Source: an uncultured Bacilli bacterium (GTDB taxonomy: Bacteria > Bacillota_I > Bacilli_A > RF39 > UBA660). From it: a stretch of 17,759 bases of DNA. Below the pieces are notes generated by a model. It had not been told where the DNA came from, searched no databases, and saw nothing but the letters and a program-made list of their open reading frames with translations. The DNA lies in assembly GCA_910587745.1 (NCBI GenBank), contig CAJUNE010000025.1:1-17759 (forward strand), written 5' to 3'. Shown here piece after piece: positions 13,239-17,759 of the stretch. Positions within the stretch are counted from its first letter, which is position 1. Every line of letters begins with the position of its first letter. The position numbers and the translations under genes are program-made.

Positions 13239-13985
13239 ATGAATGATTATATAAATTTAACAATAGATAATATTGATAAAGAACATATTTGTTGTGCGAT
13301 TGGAGATAAAAAACATCAAAGGGGGGTTGATGCTAAAAAAGAATGGATAAAAAGTAAATTGCAAGATGGTCATGTTTTTCGGAAACTTAATGCCCGAGGA
13401 AAGACTTTCATTGAATATGAACCTCTTGAAACAGCTTGGACTCCTGTAATAGGTAAAAACTATTTATATATTTATTGTTTATGGGTAGCGGGTTCTTTTA
13501 AAGGACAAGGAGTTGGAAAAGAATTACTTACTTATGCCATAGATGATGCTAGAAAAAATGGAATGAATGGAATATGTACTATTACTTCTAAAAAGAAGAA
13601 ACCATTTATTTCAGAAAAAAATTTCTTTTTACATTATGGTTTTAAAGTAGTAGATGAAATAGGTGATTATGAATTATTAGTATTATCTTTTAATGATAAT
13701 GATGTTCCTATGTTTAGTGATAAAGCTAGAAAAATGAAAATTGATACTAAAGATTTTACAATATATTATAGTAATGAATGTCCTTATGCTCAATATGAGA
13801 TTCAGGAACTTACTAATTATGCGAAAGAGAATAATATTAAAATAAATTTTATTAAAGTTGATACTTTAGAAAAGGCAAAAAATATGCCATGTGTATTTAA
13901 TAATTGGGCTAATTTTTATAAGGGAGTGTTTATTTCGAATACAATATTAAATGCTAATTCATTTGAAAAATTGATAAGTGATTAA
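13239..13985 (+). CDS. yoaP: GNAT acetyltransferase with C-terminal YoaP domain
   Basis: The domain order and length (248 residues, against about 250 for Bacillus YoaP) match the YoaP family. The GNAT acetyltransferase domain covers about 1-150, with the acetyl-CoA loop GSFKGQGVGK at 85-94 and the late HYGFKVVDE strand (132-140). The YoaP-like domain covers about 170-246 and looks like a thioredoxin-type fold, with NECPYAQYE (179-187) and YKGVFISN (227-234). Substrate unknown. The start ATG 13239 is preceded by AAAGGGTGAGG lying across the end of the GyrI-like gene, so translation is probably coupled. Its codons 27-29 contain a run of six G (13321-13326), the second longest in the window. A strong terminator follows at 14026. 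Confidence 0.85.
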   Translation: MNDYINLTIDNIDKEHICCAIGDKKHQRGVDAKKEWIKSKLQDGHVFRKLNARGKTFIEYEPLETAWTPVIGKNYLYIYCLWVAGSFKGQGVGKELLTYAIDDARKNGMNGICTITSKKKKPFISEKNFFLHYGFKVVDEIGDYELLVLSFNDNDVPMFSDKARKMKIDTKDFTIYYSNECPYAQYEIQELTNYAKENNIKINFIKVDTLEKAKNMPCVFNNWANFYKGVFISNTILNANSFEKLISD

Positions 13986-14025
13986 ACATATTCTTAAATA
14001 ATTTTGAATTCTAATAAAAAATATT

Positions 14026-14051
14026 AAGTAAGTTTAATTCTTACTTTTTTT
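14026..14051 (+). terminator. Terminator of the GyrI-YoaP operon
   Basis: AAGTAAG (14026-14032) pairs perfectly with CTTACTT (14040-14046) around a 7-base loop, followed by T to 14051. Confidence 0.75.
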
Positions 14052-14081
14052 GTTGAAGTTCTAGGAAAAATATGTGTGTTA

Positions 14082-14090
14082 TGTTATAAT
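14082..14090 (+). promoter_or_regulatory. Extended -10 promoter of the YdcF-family gene
   Basis: TGT-TATAAT (14082-14090). No -35 match at 17 bases (14062-14067 reads TAGGAA). The ribosome site AGGAGGTG begins only 5 bases after the -10 box, so the leader is about 10 bases. Confidence 0.5.
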
Positions 14091-14107
14091 TTTTAGGAGG
14101 TGTTACT

Positions 14108-14830
14108 ATGGATATAGAAATAAAAAGAAATGTTTTAATATTATGGGATTTTCTTTGTTTAAAAAATAAACCAGAGAAAGCAGAATGTATTATTGGCTTG
14201 GGAAGTATACTTGAAAGTGTGCCTAGAAAATGTGCTCTTTTATATAAAAATGGTTATGGTAAATATATAATTTTTACAGGAAATTGTGGTAAAGGGACAG
14301 AAGGAGTTATAACTAAAACTGAGGCTGAAATTTTTAAAGAGATAGCTATTCAAGAAGGAGTTCCAGAAGATAAAATATTAATAGAAGAAAAAGCGACTAA
14401 TACTTATGAAAATTTTAGATATAGTTTAAAAGTTTTAGAAGAAAATGATTTGCATCCAGAAAGTTATTTGATTGTAGGAAAACCTTATCAAGAAAGAAGA
14501 GCAGAAGATATAGCTTTAGTCGAACTAAAAGATAATTTTTCGGTTGCACCTTTTAGTGTTGGTTTTGAAGAATTTTTAGAATATGTAACAAGTAATGGCT
14601 TGATGAATGCGGAAGATGTAATCAATGAGATTGTAGCAGAAATTAATATATGTCTTTTAGCTCCTAAATATGGAATACAACAAGAATGTGATATTCCAAA
14701 TGATGTTATGGCTAGCTATCAGTTTTTATGTAATGCAGGTTATAATAGGTATTTATTAACAGATGATAAAATTGCTAGAGTTCTAGAAAAGTGGAGACAA
14801 CAAGAAATATTAAATAATGGTAGAAAGTAA
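14108..14830 (+). CDS. YdcF-family (DUF218) protein
   Basis: A 240-residue protein with the DUF218/YdcF alpha-beta fold. Seen: the first strand and loop AECIIGLGSILE (25-36), KYIIFTGNCGKGTEG (52-66), the KTEAEIFKEIAIQEGVPEDKILIEEKATNTYENF run (70-103) with the family's hallmark NTYEN, and SYLIVGKPYQERRA later. There is no signal peptide or membrane segment, so it is cytoplasmic, unlike the membrane-bound SanA members. E. coli YdcF binds S-adenosylmethionine; the role of this group is otherwise poorly defined. The C-terminal 70 residues are an added helical region. The zinc-ribbon gene starts 10 bases after the stop. Confidence 0.82.
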   Translation: MDIEIKRNVLILWDFLCLKNKPEKAECIIGLGSILESVPRKCALLYKNGYGKYIIFTGNCGKGTEGVITKTEAEIFKEIAIQEGVPEDKILIEEKATNTYENFRYSLKVLEENDLHPESYLIVGKPYQERRAEDIALVELKDNFSVAPFSVGFEEFLEYVTSNGLMNAEDVINEIVAEINICLLAPKYGIQQECDIPNDVMASYQFLCNAGYNRYLLTDDKIARVLEKWRQQEILNNGRK

Positions 14831-14840
14831 AAAGGTAAAT

Positions 14841-15176
14841 ATGGAAAATAAAATATGTCAAAGTTGTGGGAATGCAATCACAACTAATGAAATGTTGGGA
14901 ACTAATAAAGACAATAGTAGAAATGAAGATTATTGTAAATATTGTTTTCAAGATGGTGAATTTACCTGTAAAGTGACGATGGAAGAATATATCGAAATGT
15001 GTTCTAAATATGGAGCACAAGTTGGTATGACTAATGAAGAAATGGAAGAACATTGTAAAAATTTATTTCCAACTTTAAAAAGATGGAAGTGTACTTGTAC
15101 GATGGATTGCGCTAGTGGTTATAATCCTAATTGTACTTGTGAAAATCCTGAGTGTCATTGTACTGAAAAAAATTAA
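14841..15176 (+). CDS. Zinc-ribbon protein with a metallothionein-like Cys tail
   Basis: A 111-residue protein with 14 cysteines. The first half is a putative zinc-ribbon domain (Zn_ribbon_2 type): Cys6-QS-Cys9, GTNKDNSRNEDYC, and Cys32-KY-Cys35 followed by FQDGEFTC. A helical middle (45-80) follows. The last 28 residues hold seven cysteines at 84, 86, 90, 98, 100, 105 and 107, in three Cys-X-Cys pairs plus His106, a density and spacing typical of metallothioneins. The usual zinc-ribbon members end soon after the helical part. I chose ATG 14841, with AAAAGGTAA before it and a natural MENKICQSCG start. ATG 14817, overlapping the YdcF gene, has no ribosome site. It probably binds zinc or another soft metal; storage or sensing is inference. 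Confidence 0.75.
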   Translation: MENKICQSCGNAITTNEMLGTNKDNSRNEDYCKYCFQDGEFTCKVTMEEYIEMCSKYGAQVGMTNEEMEEHCKNLFPTLKRWKCTCTMDCASGYNPNCTCENPECHCTEKN

Positions 15177-15181
15177 TAAAT

Positions 15182-15204
15182 CAAAGGTAAGAAGCTTATC
15201 TTTG
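15182..15204. repeat. Intergenic hairpin between zinc-ribbon and ABM-like genes
   Basis: CAAAGGTAAG (15182-15191) pairs with CTTATCTTTG (15195-15204) over 10 bp with one G-T wobble and a 3-base loop. No T run follows on the + strand (GTATAAAATAAAAAAC), so it is not a clear terminator there. It could be an operator, an mRNA-processing site or a stabiliser. Confidence 0.5.
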
Positions 15205-15236
15205 GTATAAAATAAAAAACTAGAGGTGAAATAAAT

Positions 15237-15536
15237 ATGGCAAAAGCAGCGTGGATATTTTCTTATAAACTTAAGAATAATATTAGTGAAGAACAATTTA
15301 TGGAATTAACACAAAAATTACATGATGAAATAATTTCAAAAGCAAAAGGTTTTATTTCTTGGGAACATTTTTTACAAAAAGATATATGGACAGATTTTGT
15401 ACTTTGGGAAACTTTAGAAGATGCTCATAATGCAACTAAAGTAGGACAAGGCAAGGATGTAACTAAAGATTTTTATGCTTGTATTCAAATGAATACTTGT
15501 AAGGCTTTAATTTCAGAGTTTGTTAAGAAATATTAG
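15237..15536 (+). CDS. Small ABM-like (dimeric alpha/beta barrel) protein
   Basis: A 99-residue protein whose layout fits the antibiotic-biosynthesis-monooxygenase/ferredoxin-like barrel group. A first strand AAWIFSYKLK (3-12) is followed by a helix ISEEQFMELTQKLHDEIISKAKG (16-38), the strand FISWEHFLQKDI (39-50), the strand WTDFVLWETLEDAHNAT (51-67), and a final helix. Proteins of this fold work as dimers and are often small oxygenases or binding proteins, but no catalytic residue can be assigned. The ribosome site AGAGGTGAA is good. The next gene begins 14 bases after the stop with its own TAGGAGA site, so the two are co-transcribed. Confidence 0.65.
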   Translation: MAKAAWIFSYKLKNNISEEQFMELTQKLHDEIISKAKGFISWEHFLQKDIWTDFVLWETLEDAHNATKVGQGKDVTKDFYACIQMNTCKALISEFVKKY

Positions 15537-15550
15537 TAGGAGATAATTTT

Positions 15551-15913
15551 ATGGCAAGAATATTAAAAAAGAAAGAATTAGTTAATACACGATTAGCAAC
15601 AAATTATGGTGGTTGGATGTATTGTGATAAATGTGGAGAAAATATAGGTTATTTATGTTATTCAACTTATGATAAATTAGAACTTAATTATGTTTGTAAT
15701 TGTGGTAGTAAAGGAAGTACATTATTATATTTTGAAGATAGTAAACTCGGAAAAAATAGTAATGATAAATTAGTTATTATAAAAAATAGATTTTGCTGTC
15801 CAAATGATAATGAACCTTTAATTACTTTATTAGATAAAAAACTAGCTAGTTATAAAATGGAAATCACTTGTAAAAATTGTGAGAGTGTTTATAAAAAAGA
15901 AATTAATAAGTAA
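15551..15913 (+). CDS. Protein with two zinc-ribbon-like Cys sets, unknown function
   Basis: I do not recognise this 120-residue protein. It carries nine cysteines in a paired arrangement: Cys25-DK-Cys28 with Cys49-N-Cys51 as a first possible zinc site, and Cys82-Cys83 with Cys107-KN-Cys110 as a second, each pair separated by a beta-rich stretch. Cys36 is extra. The N-terminus is basic (ARILKKKELV). The layout suggests two small zinc ribbons in tandem, as found in proteins that touch nucleic acid or other proteins. It is the third Cys-rich or small protein in a row and the last before a perfect terminator. Confidence 0.65.
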   Translation: MARILKKKELVNTRLATNYGGWMYCDKCGENIGYLCYSTYDKLELNYVCNCGSKGSTLLYFEDSKLGKNSNDKLVIIKNRFCCPNDNEPLITLLDKKLASYKMEITCKNCESVYKKEINK

Positions 15914-15935
15914 ACTAACATAGGTTTACTTTTTT
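15908..15935 (+). terminator. Terminator of the zinc-ribbon gene cluster
   Basis: AAGTAAAC (15908-15915) pairs perfectly with GTTTACTT (15924-15931) around an 8-base loop, with T to 15935. The left arm contains the stop codon. Confidence 0.75.
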
Positions 15936-16010
15936 ACTGATATATTAGAAATGCAACTGAAAGTTGATAGTTATTTTTTTATTATTGTAATATAATTTTG
16001 GGGAAATGAG

Positions 16011-16937
16011 ATGAGTTTAATGAAGTTTGGAGAAAACTTGAAAAATTTAAGAAAGTTAAAAAAATTATCACAAGAGGAATTAGCAGAGAAAATAAATGTT
16101 TCAAGACAAAGTGTTTCAAAATGGGAAACTGGAGATGCGTATCCAGAAATGAATAATTTATTGGAATTATGTAAAATATTTCATTGCAAAATAAATGATT
16201 TAGTTAATGATAGTATTTTAGATATTGAATCATTAGATGATTATGTTAAAAAAGAAGTGGTGACATTAAAAAAAGAAGAACAAAATAAAATGAAAATATT
16301 AAGTAAATTTGTTTTAGTATTTGCAAAAATAGGTAGAGTACTTTGTTTAATTACCTTACCTTTAATTGCTATAAGTATGCTTTTATTTCCATATTTTATG
16401 AATAAGATTGAAGTTAAAGATAATGAAATTACATTAAAGAATAGTAATATTATAAGTTTAGTTGAGGATAATGAAAAAGTGGTTCTCAAAGTAAATGGTC
16501 TCACAATTGTAGATGAGACAAAAGATTATATTAATGCAGAAATTATAAATGTCATAAATAATAATTCTAAAGGTTTAATTATTGGTTATGTAGAAGTCGC
16601 TTTTTTAACACTTTTTATTACAATGTATTTAGTATCTCTTGTTTTTAAACATTTAAATAAATTATTTGATAATTTTAATAGAGGAGAAACACCTTTTACT
16701 TTAGAAAATGTTTTACATATAAAGAAGATGGCTTGGCTTATGATTATTGTTATTGTTTTACCTAATATAGGAGGAGTTATATTTAATTTACTTTTAACTA
16801 CTAAAATTAATATGGATTTTGAATTATTTGATATTGTAGAAATTCTATTCTTATTTAGTTTGGCTTATATTTTTGAGTATGGTAGATTAATGGAGACTAA
16901 TCATAATAGTAAAATGTATAGTAATATTAATAAGTAG
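16011..16937 (+). CDS. XRE regulator fused to a DUF2975-type membrane domain
   Basis: A 308-residue membrane-bound transcription regulator. The Cro/C1 helix-turn-helix is at about 6-65, with KLSQEELAEKINVSRQSVSKWETGDAYPE as its core. A linker of about 35 residues follows, then four membrane segments: near 100-130, 188-212, 240-260 and 275-292. The extracellular loop between the first two is about 55 residues. RGETPFTLENVLHIKKMAW and FSLAYIFEYGRLME are typical of DUF2975. Such fusions may sense an envelope signal and pass it to DNA. The start at 16011 follows GGGG about 7 bases upstream; ATG 16020, three codons later, is equally possible. A TATAAT at 15991-15996 is the probable -10 box. No clear terminator follows. 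Confidence 0.8.
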   Translation: MSLMKFGENLKNLRKLKKLSQEELAEKINVSRQSVSKWETGDAYPEMNNLLELCKIFHCKINDLVNDSILDIESLDDYVKKEVVTLKKEEQNKMKILSKFVLVFAKIGRVLCLITLPLIAISMLLFPYFMNKIEVKDNEITLKNSNIISLVEDNEKVVLKVNGLTIVDETKDYINAEIINVINNNSKGLIIGYVEVAFLTLFITMYLVSLVFKHLNKLFDNFNRGETPFTLENVLHIKKMAWLMIIVIVLPNIGGVIFNLLLTTKINMDFELFDIVEILFLFSLAYIFEYGRLMETNHNSKMYSNINK

Positions 16938-17027
16938 AGTTATTTAAATCGTATAAAAAAAGTTTAATTATTCTTTTAATAGTAAGGATTGAAGTAATAG
17001 TTTGAAATAGAACTTTTGCTTTTTTTA

Positions 17028-17036
17028 TGTTATACT
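17028..17036 (+). promoter_or_regulatory. Extended -10 promoter of the last XRE gene
   Basis: TGT-TATACT (17028-17036) would start an RNA near 17043 with a leader of about 90 bases, long for this window. TTGAAA at 17002-17007 is too far (23 bases) to be a standard -35 box. Confidence 0.4.
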
Positions 17037-17046
17037 TTTTTAGATA

Positions 17047-17084
17047 CAATAAGCTAAAAATTAAACTAGCTTAATAAGCTATTG
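17047..17084 (+). repeat. Structured leader with AATAAGCT repeat
   Basis: CAATAAGCT (17047-17055) pairs with AGCTATTG (17077-17084) with one bulged base. AATAAGCT occurs twice (17048-17055 and 17073-17080), and AGCTT-AAT-AAGCT (17068-17080) is itself a small hairpin. It lies just downstream of the predicted start of transcription, so it could be an autoregulatory operator of the XRE protein or an mRNA structure. Confidence 0.35.
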
Positions 17085-17132
17085 TTAAAATTTTATAAAG
17101 GGTTTAAAATGGTTTTTGAGAGGAGAATTTAT

Positions 17133-17759
17133 ATGCAAGATAAAAAAAGTTTTGGCAAATATATCGCTGAAAAAAGAAAGGAAGCAAAATTAACACAGGA
17201 GGAATTAGCTAGTCAATTATATGTAATTCCAACTACAATTTCAAAATGGGAAAGAGGAGTAACTTATCCTGATATTACAGTTATTTCTAAATTATGTAGT
17301 ATTTTAAATATTAGTGAACATGAATTTTTTATGGCTTGCGATGATGAAGCATTAAATGAGGAAAAAAGAGAAATAAGAAAATATCGTACTATAAAAAAGT
17401 GTTTAATGTATTCTTTAAATATAGGTTATATTATAGCTTTAATTGTATGTTTAATATGTAATTTAGTTATTGACCATAAATTATCTTGGTTCTTAATAGT
17501 TTTAGTTGGTATTACAATTTCATTTACTATTACAACATTACCATTATATCTTAAAAAAGATAAATATAGATTATTTAAAGTTTCTATTATAGTTACAGCT
17601 TTAGTTTATTTGTTATTATATGTTATTAATTTAATTTATAATGAATTTTCATTATTAGATAGTTTTAAAATTCTTACTTTTGTATTTGGTTTGTATTGGT
17701 TAGATATTTTAGTAGTAATCTTTACTAAAATTAATAAATATTATAAGATTTCTTTTAGT
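17133..17759 (+). CDS. XRE regulator fused to a membrane domain, 3' end cut by the window
   Basis: The frame is open from ATG 17133 to the window end, 209 codons without a stop, so the gene is incomplete here. Residues 6-65 form a Cro/C1 helix-turn-helix (KLTQEELASQLYVIPTTISKWERGVTYPD, then LNISEHEFF). After a charged linker (about 70-88) come at least four hydrophobic segments, near 92-110, 116-136, 147-165 and 178-196. This membrane part does not look like the DUF2975 of the neighbour at 16011. The start has a strong GAGAGGAGAA site; an in-frame ATG at 17109 with AAGGG upstream would add 8 residues and is less likely. The second membrane-bound XRE regulator in a row suggests a small envelope-sensing regulatory cluster that continues beyond the window. 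Confidence 0.75.
   Translation, partial: MQDKKSFGKYIAEKRKEAKLTQEELASQLYVIPTTISKWERGVTYPDITVISKLCSILNISEHEFFMACDDEALNEEKREIRKYRTIKKCLMYSLNIGYIIALIVCLICNLVIDHKLSWFLIVLVGITISFTITTLPLYLKKDKYRLFKVSIIVTALVYLLLYVINLIYNEFSLLDSFKILTFVFGLYWLDILVVIFTKINKYYKISFS

Noticed and set aside
13321..13326. Run of six G inside the YoaP-type gene as a second phase-variable tract
   Set aside because: Too short for frequent slippage, and the frame is intact with normal family sequence on both sides.
15182..15204. Hairpin as a + strand terminator of the zinc-ribbon gene
   Set aside because: No T tract follows on the + strand, so I list it only as an intergenic hairpin.
14775..15296. Two minus-strand open frames rich in Phe, Ile, Ser and Thr
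   Set aside because: They mirror the zinc-ribbon and neighbouring genes, whose Cys codons and motifs show the + strand is the real one.
16241..16504. Minus-strand open frame of 87 codons in the XRE-DUF2975 gene
   Set aside because: Shadow of a well-supported coding region.

Overview
The window is strongly AT-rich and reads as a low-GC member of the Bacillota. Strong AGGAGG-type ribosome binding sites, TTG starts at two genes, many short intrinsic terminators, a class B sortase, and XRE and WYL regulators all fit an uncultured gut-type Bacilli or related lineage. TGG encodes Trp and TGA is used as a stop (the WYL regulator ends in TGA), so the code is the standard bacterial one, not the Mollicutes code. 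All protein-coding genes are on the + strand. No rRNA, tRNA, CRISPR array, phage or insertion-sequence gene was seen.

Region 1 (1-3720) is cation transport. A CtpE-like P-type ATPase and a ZIP-family metal transporter flank a 405-base gap that is not empty. The gap holds a 30-residue hydrophobic peptide gene whose strong ribosome binding site is buried in a hairpin, a two-way terminator at the end of the peptide gene, a second strong terminator, and a convergent minus-strand promoter with a GNRA-loop hairpin just downstream. This is the architecture of a type I toxin-antitoxin locus (convergent toxin mRNA and antisense RNA).

Region 2 (3721-5805) is a surface-protein operon: a secreted, wall-anchored protein followed by its probable class B sortase. 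Its promoter has perfect consensus -35 and -10 boxes separated by a 19-base spacer that contains a run of ten G. Such a tract in this AT-rich DNA is the signature of a slippage-driven, phase-variable promoter.

Region 3 (5806-7620) holds an MmcQ/YjbR-family protein that probably has a leaderless mRNA, followed by a family 2 glycosyltransferase. Region 4 (7621-9741) is a thiol-redox operon (CcdA, membrane-tethered thioredoxin, small exported protein) ending in a dUTPase-family protein that lacks motif V. Region 5 (9742-14051) has an XRE regulator, a WYL regulator, an unrecognised 409-residue protein, and an overlapping GyrI-like / YoaP-type acetyltransferase pair. Region 6 (14052-15935) has a YdcF-family protein, a zinc-ribbon protein with a metallothionein-like Cys tail, a small ABM-like protein and a double zinc-ribbon protein. 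Region 7 (15936-17759) has two XRE regulators fused to membrane domains; the second runs off the window end.

Most single-gene promoters here are extended -10 type (TGN-TATAAT) with very short leaders. The two most interesting signals are the poly-G promoter at 3780-3810 and the toxin/antisense-like locus at 2516-2829.
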